A stretch of 64,000 nucleotides of DNA from Ecdyonurus torrentis (taxonomy: Eukaryota > Arthropoda > Insecta > Ephemeroptera > Heptageniidae): contig OX439134.1 in assembly GCA_949318235.1 (NCBI GenBank), positions 17,286,680 to 17,350,679 on the forward strand, read 5' to 3'. Under the pieces are notes generated by a model. That model saw only the letters and a program-made list of their open reading frames with translations, did no database searches and had not been told where the DNA came from. Below, one piece after another: positions 1 to 14,783 of this stretch; position 1 is the first letter of the stretch; each line of letters opens with the position of its first letter. The position numbers and the translations under genes were made by a program.

Positions 1-604
1 TTCTAACACACTACACGAATGTTATATAATAAATTTCAATGTTTAAGCTTTAACAGAGAACTCGGCTTTATAATCATCAAGCAGCACAAAAGTAGAATTA
101 ATGTGTGACACATACACTTAAATTTAATGTTATTCCTCGAGAAAATTCAATGGGAAGATAATATATTTTTTTAGTATTATAATTTATAGTAACAAAAGGA
201 ATGAAATTATATACACAAATATTATCATATACATTTATGAACTTGCTTTCAAATATTAAATTATATACTGTAACTACATAGATTTTTTAACATTTATTAT
301 TGTTTTCTGCGGGGCTTAATTTTCTTTATTTCAGGTATATAACTTATGTAGTCGTTTAATATAACTCGTTAATTTTAAGTTAACTATAGCCCCCTTGCAC
401 GTCCTTGCGCTTTGTCGACATGTTTGTGGTGCCTAACACCGTGTTCACAATGGTCCGAAAGTTGTCTCCAATGGTCCGACACTTCCGAACTCGTCGGACG
501 ACGGAAGAGCCTTCCGAAGCTTCGGAAGAGCCTTCCGACGTCCGCCATCCGCCATCCGTCGTCCGTCGAGCTCTCCGACGTTGACGGACGACGGAAGGGG
601 GGCG

Positions 605-918
605 TGCCCTGCTCAAAATTCTTGGCCAAGACCTTGCAAGGTCTTGCAAGATGCTTCAAGATTGCAAGATCTTGAACAAATGTTCAAGATCTTGACCTGT
701 TTCTTGCAAGATTTTTAAAAAATCTTGCAAGAATTTTCATGTTTCAAGAAATGTAATTCTTGAGGACCTTGAGGGAGAAAATCTCAAGACTGCAAGAAAA
801 ATCTTGCAAGATTTGAACAAAATCTTGCAAGAAAATTGTTCTTGATGATATTACCGATCTTGATGAAACTACTTCAAGACTGCAAGAAAAATCTTGCAAG
901 ATTGGAACAAAATCTTGC

Positions 919-951
<33 letters not shown>

Positions 952-1030
952 GAGAAAATAGTGTTTAAGAAGACAAGAATTTTTCTTGCAAGATTTAGTC
1001 ACAATCTTGCAAGACAAGACTTCAGATTAA
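605..1030. repeat. TCTTGCAAGA palindrome array, block 1
   Basis: The palindromes CTTGCAAG and AAGATCTT recur many times at irregular spacing, with joined forms such as AATCTTGCAAGATTT. A T-run (917-952) and an A-run (1029-1055) interrupt or follow the block. It is not a simple tandem array: the conserved unit is the short palindrome and the spacers vary. Confidence 0.8.
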
Positions 1031-1253
1031 AAAAAAAAAAAAAAAAAAAAAAAAACTTATATTGTATATAAATATCAATAATATAATAAAACTGATTCAA
1101 TTTTCATATTCCTCACCCCATTTTACCCCTAAATACCAAATTTCATATTTTTAGGGGTTGAGGGTACTTGGCAGTACAAGTCCAAAGTAGTTACAATGTT
1201 ATATAGTTCAAAACGCCGTATATTAATATGTTTGTTACAGAACTGCAGTGTTA

Positions 1254-1318
1254 GGACCGGCACCCATGCGATCACCGAAGTTAAGCAACGTTGATTGTGG
1301 ACAGTAGTTGGATGGGTG
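1254..1318 (+). pseudogene. 5S rRNA-like fragment
   Basis: The stretch GATCACCGAAGTTAAGCAAC (1269-1288), followed by AGTAGTTGGATGGGTG, matches the internal control region (A-box, intermediate element and C-box side) of arthropod-type 5S rRNA. The normal 5' third and the 3' end (ACC plus the closing stem) are missing, and the middle is altered, so this is not a working 5S gene. It lies inside the 437-3387 element and may be a captured 5S gene or a piece of a 5S-derived SINE. Confidence 0.7.
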
Positions 1319-1465
1319 TAAAAAAATTAAAAGTTAAAGCGTTTAAATTAATCCACCGCCAAAATATTTTTTTAAATTCTCTCTTTACATTTCATCACCA
1401 AAATGTTCACCAGCTAATGCGCTGCTTATTTATTTATTACAATTTAGGATTTTTTTTAAAAAAAA

Positions 1466-1620
1466 GGTTCAAGATCTTGAACAAGATTTTTTGGTCAAGA
1501 CCTTGCAAGATCTTGGACAAGACCTTGCAAGATCTTGACACAAGACCTTGCAAGGTCTTGACGAAAAATCTTGTCCAAGATCTTGAGGTCTTGCAAGGTC
1601 TTGGCCAAGAATTTTGAGCA
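1466..1620. repeat. TCTTGCAAGA palindrome array, block 2
   Basis: A second dense cluster of CAAGACCTTGCAAGATCTTG-type sequence follows the 5S-like fragment in the same TIR element. Short frames here translate the repeat only and are not genes. Confidence 0.8.
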
Positions 1621-1725
1621 GGGTGTCTTTTCGGATGGGAATTTTTCAGAGTTTTTTAACAGATTTCTAGGGTTTTTGGTTTTAATTTTTGTTGGGACCA
1701 ACATAAATGTTAAAATTAACCCTTT

Positions 1726-2255
1726 AATTTAGGGGTGCCACCCTTGTTAATTAAAGGTCTCCGATTTTGAGACAACCAACGATGTCACCGTGGTAACTTG
1801 ATCTGAAAAAGATGATGGTGACCCCTTGACCAGGGTTCAACTTGACCCCTGAAGAATTTAGGGGTGTCACCCCTGTAAAATCAAGTGCTCAGATTTTGAG
1901 GCAACCAACGATGTTATCGTGTTTAATTGACCTGAAAAAATAATAGTTACGAATAAAAATGTACAACTTGACCCCTGCAGAATTTAGGGGTGCGGCCACC
2001 CCTGTAAATTCAAGTTCTCCGATTTTGAGTCAACCAACGTTATTATCGTGGTATCTTGACCTGAAAAAGATGATGGTGTCCACCAAAAATGTTCAAGTTG
2101 ACCCCTGCAGAATTTAAGGGTGCCACCCCTGTAAATTCAAGTTCTCCGATTTTGAGGAAACCAACGATATTATCGGGGTAACTTGACCTGGAAAAAAAAA
2201 TGATGGTGACCACCTAAAACGTTCAACTTGCTCCCGGCAGAATTTAAAAAGGGTG
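1726..2255. repeat. 128-bp minisatellite, about 4 units
   Basis: Units start with AATTTAGGGGTG-like sequence at 1726, 1855, 1981, 2111 and 2241 (spacing 126-130 bp). Each holds TCCGATTTTGAG, CAACCAACGAT and TTGACCTGAAAAA. Diverged inverted relatives lie at about 2500-2860 (for example AGGTCAAGTTACC and CAAAGTCGGAGATC), giving a large imperfect fold-back inside the element. No coding content is seen. Confidence 0.8.
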
Positions 2256-2886
2256 CCACACCTGGAAAACAATTTTTGTTTTTCAATTTGGATGCAAGCA
2301 ATGACGTGAGACGGAGTGCGTTGCTATGGTTCTATAGCCAAGAGACGGTCCACACTTTGATGGGGGAGGGGGGGGGGGGGGTTCGAGGAGCAAAGCTGGT
2401 ACTGCCCATATTTTTGGACGCGGCGCATCGAGAAATCATTGATATCTCGGCGGCCAATTCGTCCGCTAGCTGACGTAGCCGAGGTATAATCTGATAGTGG
2501 TGGTGACCACAGAAAATGTTATCCTACACTCCCTGACAATTTAAAAGAGTTTCTAAAATTTTAAAAGTTAAATATAACCACCCCTAATTTGCCATTGGGG
2601 CTAATATTTAACATTTTCTTCGTCACCATTATCTTTTTTAGGTCAAGTTACCACAATAACATCGTTGTTTGCTTCAAAGTCGGAGATCTTGATTTACAAG
2701 GGTGGCACAAAAGAAAAGGGTTAATTTTTACATTTTTATATAGTGGTGTCACTATTGTCGACATTTGCAGTGAAAAAGTTGCCACGGTAAAATCATTAGT
2801 TGCGTCAAAATCAGAGAACTCGGTGGTTGCACACCCCCGAAACATTTTACAAGGGTAAAAAATAGAAATATAGAACCTTGCTCTGC

Positions 2887-2917
<31 letters not shown>

Positions 2918-3390
2918 AATTTTTTTTACACCCCCACAGGTGCTAATTTATTTACTTCCACCACAAAATTATAAGCATTTATTAAAAGTACTGTGTACTT
3001 CTATACCTTCAAATTTCAAACAAAGGGAAATTCAAATCCTTAAATAAGGTTGAAATTATGCACAAAATCGGGTAGTAAAAGCGTCGGAAATCAAAAGGGC
3101 AAGGTTTTTTTCTATAGACCCTGTAAGTTTCACGACTCTATTTTAATTTTAACCAGGTCAAATAAAATTGTTTTTTAGTTTTAAATAAACGAGATTTTAT
3201 AGTTTGAATGGAAACGCGCCATAAAAATAGATGGCAGCACTAATTTTTATATCCGTCGGATCCGCTGGTCGGATCTGTCGTCCGACAGATTTCGGAGCAT
3301 TGGAGACGGTCGTCAAATTTTCATTGGAAACGACGGAAGAGTCATCCGTCATCGGACCCGAAATTTCGGACCATTGTGAACACGGTGTAA

Positions 3391-4400
3391 TGCATTGTCC
3401 AGCATAGGGGAAACATCATTTCTCCTAATGTTTCACATTAAAAGAGTTTATTTCACCTAAAAGAATTTTTCTCATATTCTTCGGGTTTATTAGGAGCTAG
3501 AAATAAGGCTTTGATGAAGGTTTAAAGCTTCTTTTGCTATTAAAAAAGTAAAAATGACGTTTTTCCTATGCTGGCCTATGTATTCATAACCAGCAAAATG
3601 GTGGCTCTTAAATATGAGTGCAAATGGTCTATAACCTTATGGTTATTTATAGATTAACAATATTGGAAAAGTAACGTTATTGTTATACATTTACAAAATT
3701 AAGTTAATATAGCAATATCTATTACGTTGGTTTCAAAATTCAATTTTATTTTATACAGATTAAAAAAAAAAGGATATAAATCAATAAATATTTCTTTATA
3801 AATAAGTACATAAGTAAAATACTAACACTGACGACAAAAGTTAATAAACCTATTAATTAGTAATAAACAACAAAAAATTACGTGTTATTTAAAAAGCTTT
3901 TAAAGTTTTTGTTAATATAAGTTAACGTTATAGTTAAAGGTAACGTTATATTGGGGCAAAGTTAACGTTAAAGTTATAGTGTTAAATTAATAACGTTAAC
4001 GTTATAGAAAGTTCAGGTAGCGACTACAGGATTGCGGGGTAAAGCCTTGCTGCTCACTTATTTTTCCACCTGGTATTACTGAGTGGTAAAGGCAGCTAAC
4101 TCGTAATTTTGTTCTCCTCACCGAGCACAGATTCAGCATAATAACTATTACACAATTGCAACAGTTATGCTCTCCAATAAAGCAATTGTTCAATGCAGCA
4201 TAAATTACGAAATTTTATTTTATTCCGTAACATTATTTAATTTTGTGTATTTGATTTTTTTCCGTGGTGAAAGGAACAAAAATTTAGTTATGCATAATGT
4301 ACATACTTGATTCTATAATATAGAAAATATATTTTAATACTAAAAGAAAAAATATATAAAAAAGGTACTCAAAGAAAAATAATTTGTTAGTATCATTTGT
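3391..4400. other. Non-coding AT-rich stretch with TAACGTTA cluster
   Basis: No gene seen. Between 3922 and 4012 TAACGTTA/GTTAACGTTA occurs repeatedly with short spacers. A related stretch occurs at 42840-42900 (TTAACGTTAACGTTATA followed by TTCAGGTA, as at 4003-4020), so this is probably a degraded dispersed repeat. Confidence 0.5.
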
Positions 4401-4403
4401 GGT

Positions 4404-4404
<1 letters not shown>

Positions 4405-4446
<42 letters not shown>
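4405..4446. repeat. (CT)n microsatellite
   Basis: Dinucleotide CT run with one A interruption. Confidence 0.95.
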
Positions 4447-4549
4447 GTTTGAGTATACTAGGAAGAAAGGGAAAGTAAGAAATTAAAGAAAGAGATGATA
4501 AAAAAAAAAAGAAGAGTTGAGGAATTTGAGATGTCTGGATGAAATTGAT

Positions 4550-4551
<2 letters not shown>

Positions 4552-4644
<93 letters not shown>
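4552..4644. repeat. (GA)n microsatellite
   Basis: Pure GA run of about 90 bp. The RE/SL peptides it translates to in either direction are artefacts. Confidence 0.97.
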
Positions 4645-4647
<3 letters not shown>

Positions 4648-4699
4648 GATGAAAATGGCGGGATGGTGCAAATCGATTGATGCTGGGTATAAAGTTCGC

Positions 4700-6055
4700 T
4701 ACGTTATTCTCAACCAGAGATAACTATATACTATACAATTTTTTTCCACACCCTTTTTTTTATTATTATTATTTTCCTCATTCTAATATACATCCATTTT
4801 TTTTTTTTCTATCGTATAAAAATTACTATTCATAATAATATGAAGTAATGATTTATAAATTATTTACTTAAATATAGGTCATATGTGCATTTTTTTAATA
4901 TATATAAATAGTTTTTTTATGCTTTGGGGATTTATGACATGTTTTTATTTTTATGTTCATTATTGGATGCATGTCCTAGATTTTTTTTAATGAAAAATAT
5001 AGGTTATTATATAACCACGTGTCCAACTTTTACTTTAAAGAGGGTCGTTTTAATTTTAAATGTTATTATTCAGTGTAAACTATTTTCACATTTAAATTAT
5101 GAATTAACATTCAAGTAAGTATATTAATTTATAAATAATTTCGCATTTGTTCAAATGACATATCAAAAAATTCTATTATTACAAGAGCTGTACAGTGTTA
5201 CGTAATAAAATGTGTATTATGATTATGATATTTTAATAATTCTTGTAACTCAATAACGAAACTATATTATATTAACGGTGTGAATTAATTTTATAATTTT
5301 TATTTAATGATATGTACTGTACAGGGTGATCCAAAAGTCACGTTACATAAAAGAGCTGAGTGTCTTCCTGAATTTTAGTGCTATTGATATGAAACTTTCA
5401 CTTTCATGTAGGGTAAGATGTGCAAATTTTTTATCATGTCCATGCTATTTTCAACCCTTACGTTTTTCATTGCTTTAATGGGTAAAAAAACACGAATTTT
5501 AATATAATATCAATTTCGATGCTTTCTTCTCTAAAAATAAATACTTTTAAAACACATTTTTCTTAGCTTCTAAAAATCATTTAACCCCCCCCCCCCCTAG
5601 TAAAGAAGTGAGAAAATAGTTTCTTTTAAAAACACCTTTGTAGGAATTAGAGGGTAAAAACTGTTTTTGACTCCTCAAAAAACACGAAAAAGCAAAGTGT
5701 ACCAAAAATAAATTTTTGGTGCTGTAAAAATTTATTTTCAGAACCTTTCTTTATTACATGTCTCTAATTATAAATTTCTTAACATTGTTATTAGAGTCTT
5801 TAGAAGGGGGCTCGTTCTAGTTCAAGTAACCTCTTGCGTTCTATTGCTAAAACCCACTTAAAAAATAAATAAAAAAATAAAAATGATATCAATAGAGTTA
5901 CATTTTTATGCACTACTATTCATATGTCAAAATTCAAATTCTTTATCCATTTCTTTCGTCCTATTTTCATAACACAAAGTTAAAATGCATTAGCTTAAGG
6001 TTATTACCTCTAAATGAGACAATATAGAAAAGATTGTCAATCAAATATTGACAAT
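4700..6055. other. Non-coding stretch
   Basis: No gene recognised. GGGTGATCCAAAAGTCACGT (5326-5345) resembles the end of a dispersed repeat, but no partner end was found. A C-run lies at 5585-5598. The 64-codon frame near 4924-5118 has AT-driven composition and no family signature. Confidence 0.4.
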
Positions 6056-6057
6056 CA

Positions 6058-6690
6058 CATACCCACTCTAAAAATTGGTACATTACTTTAGTTAAGAATA
6101 CCAACTTATTTAAGATAATCACTTTTAAGTATTATGAGTAGCTAAAATAACCAATTTTTGCAAATTATTAACAATACATTTTAACTTAAAATAGCTTAAA
6201 GAAACTTAAGGCGGGAAATTAGCTACTGCGGGATTTGACTAAAAAATTGTAAAGACAGAAAAATCTGAAATTTTGTACAGTGATACATTAGGATTAGGTA
6301 TCTTCAAAAATGTAAAAAATTTTGGGGGGTCACCATGCTAGTTTTTTAATTGTGATTTTTTGAAGTTTTAGTCCCATAAGAGCCCATGTTAATTTCAATA
6401 ATTAATTTCTCTCTTATCTGATGGTCACGGGTTCTGAAAATTTTATCATAGGTAGCTGTTACTATTAACTTTCAAATAGCATCATAAAGTTTAGAAGTTT
6501 TCTTTTTAGATTTTGAGATACAAGCCAACTGAATACAACCCTTAAAACAACTCAAAACAAATTAAATTAGCTATTTTTAATAACTTGCTAAAATGCATTA
6601 TTTTAGCTGCCTATATAATAACTTAAAAGTGATTATCTTAAATAAGTTAGTATTCGTAACTAAAGTAATGCACTAATTTTTAGATACAGC
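6058..6690. mobile_element. Family F palindromic element, interrupted copy
   Basis: The outer arms (about 6066-6185 and 6545-6690) match the compact palindrome at 28499-28787: CATTACTTTAGTTA, ACTTATTTAAGATAATCACT and GAGTAGCTAAAATAA on one side and their complements on the other. About 350 bp of unrelated sequence, including a G-run near 6325, separates the arms, consistent with an insertion near the centre. Confidence 0.6.
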
Positions 6691-8557
<1,867 letters not shown>

Positions 8558-8731
8558 GCTCATATGTTAATATTATTCGCTTTTTTTTTTTGTATTAAAT
8601 TAAAAGAGCAGAAAATACGCCACTATATAATATGGTACAAACAAAACTTATTATATTTTAAAGATTATGTAAGATAATAATGTGAAAATATAGCTTTAAC
8701 TTGTTATAAAAAATATATTAGACTGTATGTA

Positions 8732-8736
<5 letters not shown>

Positions 8737-8788
<52 letters not shown>
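8737..8788. repeat. (GA)n microsatellite
   Basis: Pure GA run of about 50 bp. Confidence 0.97.
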
Positions 8789-8792
<4 letters not shown>

Positions 8793-9167
8793 CTTTAACA
8801 AAAATATGCAAATTACATGGTATGATAATTTAAATAATAATGTACTTCTATGTGTAAACTTACAAAGAAAAAAAGTTGCATTTTTTCTACTTTAATAACA
8901 GTAAAATACACTTGTGATAGTGAAAGTGAGAGAGATACAGAGAATTCTTTGCTCTTGGATAATTGAAATAATATATAAAACGTTTGTAAATATGCAGCTT
9001 TTTTTTTCACTCTCTTCTTCTTCTTCTTCTTTCATTTCAGACAGTAGTTAGGTTTATACACTCAAAAAAAAATGTTCATAGAAACTATACTTTTTTTTTT
9101 TTTTTTTTTTTCTTCTGCAAGATTAAATACTTTATTTTTGGTATTTTTCACGTTTTGATAGCGGGTA

Positions 9168-9361
9168 AATAGTGAGCACTTATGTTTAATCTAACAACAG
9201 GAAAAGGAAGTGCCGGAAAAGGAAACCATGTGATCTTAAACCTGGGAGAGCTCAGGCCTAGCTTGCTGGCTGGTGTGAAGTGTTCTCCCACTTTTACCAT
9301 GATGTGGTTTTCTCTTCCGGTATTTCCTTTTCTGGTATTTTGAATGAACGTAAGTGGTCAT
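9168..9361. mobile_element. Short palindromic MITE-like element
   Basis: The left arm (GAGCACTTATGTTTAATC, GGAAAAGGAAGTGCCGGAAA) pairs imperfectly with the right arm (TTCCGGTATTTCCTTTTC, GAACGTAAGTGGTC) around a spacer at about 9230-9295. Only one copy is in the window and the target duplication is unclear. Confidence 0.55.
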
Positions 9362-10064
9362 TATCTTTTATTATTATTTTTTATTATTGAAAAGTTGAAC
9401 TTTTACCGGAAATAGATATTGGTGATCGGGCAAATTCAGAAAAGACGATCGAAATGCGCAGTTGGTTCCTTGCATTCGACAGTGTTATTGGTGAGAACTA
9501 CTTTGTATTTTCAATGTTTGTTGTTTAACAAAGTTACTTTCCACCACTTTAGATAGAAAGTTCCACTGTAAGACTACACTATTTTACAACATAGTAAAGC
9601 AGTAGTCAAAACAACGAAATATCATGTTATAAAAGCGTGAACTGTGTTGTAAAACACACTTTCAAACTTATTTCCCGTAAGTTTGTATAAATAGATAGAG
9701 AAATAAAAAACCTTCTGAATATGCTTTTTGTTCAAGAGTACGTACACATTACAATATCCTGGTTCAAACAATAAGTTGAAGTACTACATATTATACTGAG
9801 TACTGTATACTTGTGCTTTTCAAATATATAATTGTAAAGAAACTGCTGAAAGAATAAAAAAAATGACAATCATATATATTAAGTAAACGAAAGAAGAGAG
9901 AGAAGTGTATGTTTTTTAGCTTGATATTGATGGAATATAAAAAAACAATATCGGTGTGAGAAGTAAGTAAGCAAGCAAGCTCTAAGGTAGCAATTTTAGC
10001 TCCATTTACATTTTCGCTTATGTCAGCTCTGCTTTTGTGATCTAGAGTAAGTAAGTAGGTTGTT

Positions 10065-10071
<7 letters not shown>
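9362..10071. other. Non-coding stretch
   Basis: No gene or clear repeat seen. Confidence 0.4.

Positions 10072-10146
<75 letters not shown>
10072..10146. repeat. (GA)n microsatellite
   Basis: Pure GA run. Confidence 0.97.
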
Positions 10147-10150
<4 letters not shown>

Positions 10151-10235
10151 ACCAGAAACAATACAGAAAGATAGATAGAAAGGGAGAGAGAAAATAAGAT
10201 TACAACTTTAAGTTAAAATATATATATATATATAC

Positions 10236-10435
10236 CGATGCCTCCGCGTCAAAAGCGAACATCTACACTTTCCAGATTTCCGACAAAACGACTATCTACA
10301 CTTTCCGAGCAGTGCTGTAACCCGACTAGCGGCCATAAGCTTAACATTGCAGATGCTCGGCGGCGGAAAGTGTAGATAGTCGTTTTGTCGGAAATCTGGA
10401 AAGTGTAGATGCTCGCTTTTGACGCGGAGGCATCG
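10236..10435. mobile_element. 200-bp hairpin element
   Basis: The outer 72 bases (CGATGCCTCCGCGTCAAAAG onward) pair with the last 72 bases with one mismatch, around a GC-richer loop of about 56 bp. ATCTACACTTTCC is repeated directly within each arm. The GC content contrasts sharply with the flanks. The structure suggests a fold-back MITE. A possible 4-bp ATAC duplication flanks it but is not certain because the left flank is a TA run. Confidence 0.75.
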
Positions 10436-10439
10436 ATAC

Positions 10440-11238
10440 GTATATTATATTGTTTTTTTCCGTTACGTTAAATACTCTCATAGTACAATACAATTTTTTT
10501 TCGATCGAGACAGTTCAATGTATTAAAACTGTTATTATGTATAAATTAACAATTGACTGATAATACTTAAAATTGAAAGTTAACAGTTAAATTGACAGTA
10601 AAAATGGTATTTATAGATGGCGAAATATTTATTTATTTAATTATAAAAAATTTTAATGCGTCATAATATACAACTTGCTTGTTAATCCCATTTTATTTTA
10701 AATATTCAGGTTTAGTTCATTCTGAAACATAAAATTGCAAAACCTCATTTTTTTTAACTAAACTTTTCGGTCCCCGAGAAATTTAATAATTTATTTATTA
10801 TAAGTAAAAAATTACTTCATACTAATATAAGCTTGTATTTGTTCACTGACTCATACAAAAAAAAAATTGAAAAAAAATGTTTGCCTATATGATTTCACAA
10901 TATTAGTATGTTAAATTTTAATCTCATTATTTTTAACATTGGCGTCTTAAAAGGTAATTAATATATCCTCACGTTTACATTGCGTAACAAACCCTGTATT
11001 TCACATGTTAATTGCTTGGCCTATGCTAATATATAAATAAACAAAAATTACATTTTTAAGAAAATATTTCCGTTAAAATTTGAGCTAAAATCTGAAAACA
11101 AAAGAGTTAAAGTAAAAACTAGGTTTTGTAACTGTATAAATTAAAGCTCTAAAACTACTCTTATGCTATATACGTTAAATTTTATGTTTCAAATTTCTCA
11201 CTTCTCATTGATTATGAAGCGAATCTAAAAGCAACGCC

Positions 11239-11269
<31 letters not shown>

Positions 11270-11336
11270 CTCAGTTTTTTAAAAAAAAGGGGGTTCTCTA
11301 TTTTGAAAAAAAGAAAAAAAATCGAAATTTTTTTTC
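10440..11336. other. Non-coding stretch
   Basis: Nothing recognised apart from homopolymer runs. Confidence 0.4.
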
Positions 11337-11340
11337 TTAA

Positions 11341-11674
11341 AGCCATAGACCACATAAAACAACATGTGCTTTTTAATGAATAAACACGAAATGGGATCTT
11401 CAAAACTGATGACAACTTTTACCAGAATGTTAATGTAGCCCCAAGAGAGAGCGTGAAAAACTGTAAAGTATGCAATTTGCGTAAAAACTCATGTATATGA
11501 CGTTAGAAACATGCAAAAATTAGTATGAAAATGTTGTGCGGGTGGCATAAATCTAATTGTCTGATCACTGCTACGGGGCTACTGTTGGGTTTTGAGACAA
11601 ACTTATTTTATTTATGTAAATCCCATCAATTGTTTTGTGATATAAATGCTTATGTTTTTCTCTGGTCTATTCCT
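11341..11674. mobile_element. Family A element, copy 1
   Basis: Begins AGCCATAGACCACATAAAAC and ends TCTGGTCTATTCCT, flanked by TTAA at 11337-11340 and 11675-11678. The body shows family landmarks: AACACGAAATGGGATCTTCA, a GACGTYAGAAACATGCAAAA block, and CTGATCACTGCTACGG. The 121-codon frame at 11525-11890 overlaps this element and is not a gene. Confidence 0.85.
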
Positions 11675-11678
11675 TTAA

Positions 11679-12855
<1,177 letters not shown>

Positions 12856-12859
12856 TTAA

Positions 12860-13244
12860 AGCCCTTGTCAACTTACTTTTTTTATTGTAGAAATACTAGA
12901 TTAATAATTACCATACCTTATTATCCATGAATTAGACACCACCACGTTGGTTTTGTATTTATTTTTATTTTGAATGTTATATCACGTATCTGACATCACA
13001 ATGTACAGATGGGGCTGTGATAGGGGTAAAGAACTTGAGGGAGTTTCATAAAATTATCACATGACCAGAGCGGTGACTGTGATTGGCGGTGACGTCAGAT
13101 ACGTGATATAACAGTCAAAATGAAAATAAATACAAAATCAACGTGGTGGTGTCTAAATCATGGTTAATAAGGTATGGTAATTCTAATTACCAATCTAGTT
13201 GAATCTAGTATTCTAAATGATAAAAAAGTAAGTTGACGAGGGCT
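12860..13244. mobile_element. Family D palindromic element, copy 1
   Basis: Ends AGCCCTTGTCAACTTACTTT and its near complement, flanked by TTAA (12856-12859, 13245-13248). The arms share TACCATACCTTATTA, CCACCACGTTG and ATCACGTATCTGACRTCA in opposite orientation. A second copy is at 58571-58878. Confidence 0.8.
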
Positions 13245-13248
13245 TTAA

Positions 13249-13536
13249 ATAAAATAATATACTATAATTAATGTTGTATAAATTCAAAGAATAATATTTT
13301 AACACTTAACAAAAGGTCATTGGAGACATTTTTTCATGCACGAAAAAAGAGAAAATGTTTGAAAAAAGCACTTAGTTTGGATGCCCCCATGAGAAAAACA
13401 GCCAATATCATACATAATGCAATAAACAATGGAATTTTTTTTTAAATAATAATATAAAAGGTCAGCTTTTTGTCTTCGATTTCTATTCCCAGTGGACGCA
13501 GGACCAACGTGCCAAGCAATTTTTAGTGTTTATGGC

Positions 13537-13567
<31 letters not shown>

Positions 13568-14783
13568 TTTTGTAATATAGGTATGAGAGATACAAAAAAA
13601 AACTTATTTTTTATTTCTTGTCTATTTAATATATCTATTATGGAAAATAATATACATTAAGTTGCATTTACAGCGCTCCCCAAAATTAAATATAAGAAGA
13701 TTTTAACTGGATGTACCCACTTATTTCAACTTATAATAATTAAGATATTAATATTCAATTTCATTTAAATTAACTTCACAATGTTATACTGATAAAATAA
13801 AATAAAAAAATATTGGTCCGTTATTAAAAATTTTAGAAATAGAGGTATTGTATACATTAGGTTGAAATCATTTCTTTCTAGTCTTGGTTGGCTTGTATAT
13901 ATTATAAATTTCCTTATTATGACTTTTAGCTTATACTTTTAAAAAACAGAGTCGTTTAGACATCCATTTTATTTCAACAAATAGATTACATAACAAAAAA
14001 AAAAAAAAAAAAATAGAATGCAAAAAAACTTTTTAAACGATTTTGATTTTAATTCTGGGCTGTTTCCAAAATTTGGAAAGTTATATAAACTTAAAAAACA
14101 AAAACCATAATTACAGAATTCCAAATTATCAATAAAAAAAATCAAGCTGTTGCAGAAATTAAAATAAGGGCCTAATCGAGTCCCTATATTAAAATACAAA
14201 ATAGCCTTAACATATTATATAACGTTAGTAATTCTAAAATAGAACCTTCTATTCTGCTATAATTTATTGCATAAAAAAGTTTAAAAAAAAAAAAAAAAAA
14301 AAAAAAACGTAATAAGAATTTATTATTAAAATTCCAGTAGTATAAAATTCGTATATATGACACATAAAAAATGTTGAATAATATATTTCTTGGTGATATC
14401 CTAAACACATGTCATGTTTGCAGTTGTATGTCTTGTGTAGGAAAAAAAAAAAAAAAGTGCGAGGCAAAGTAAAGCGCGCTCATGTTTCTGATATGACATG
14501 CAAAAAGATAAATGGTTCCTCATATCATATGGTCAGTTGCTTTTGTACATAGAAAAAATTTGAGATGAATGTCATTTTTAAGAAAATGACACACAGAGAG
14601 AGAAAAAAAAAGTGAAAAATCACCATGGTGGGATAAAAACGTAATTTGTATTTAATCTTTCCCAACACAGATTACAGTAAATAAAAATTAAAATGTATAC
14701 AAGCTTACGGCCGTTAGGTCATTTAAAATGGCCTTCGTAATTCTAAGACCTTACACGAAAGAAAATAACTACACGGAAAAAAA
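13249..14783. other. Non-coding stretch
   Basis: Contains poly(T) at 13538-13563 and poly(A) at 13997-14013 and 14282-14307. The minus-strand frames here are low-complexity F/L/N-rich translations and are rejected. Confidence 0.4.

Larger units (their letters stand above)
437..3387. mobile_element. 2.95-kb TIR element with TAA duplication (PIF/Harbinger-like ends)
   Basis: The ends are inverted repeats of at least 24 bp beginning CACCGTGTTCACAATGGTCC (437 onward; reverse complement ending at 3387). TAA flanks both sides (434-436 and 3388-3390). A 3-bp TWA-type duplication is typical of PIF/Harbinger elements; that assignment is inference. The subterminal regions (470-600 and 3250-3360) are rich in TCCGACG/CGTCGGA inverted motifs. 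No transposase frame is visible, so it is non-autonomous. It carries TCTTGCAAGA arrays, a 5S-like fragment and a 128-bp tandem repeat. Confidence 0.65.

Noticed and set aside
2228..2473. 81-codon frame with a GC-rich middle
   Set aside because: Lies in the TIR element after the minisatellite, contains a G-run translation, no recognisable domain.
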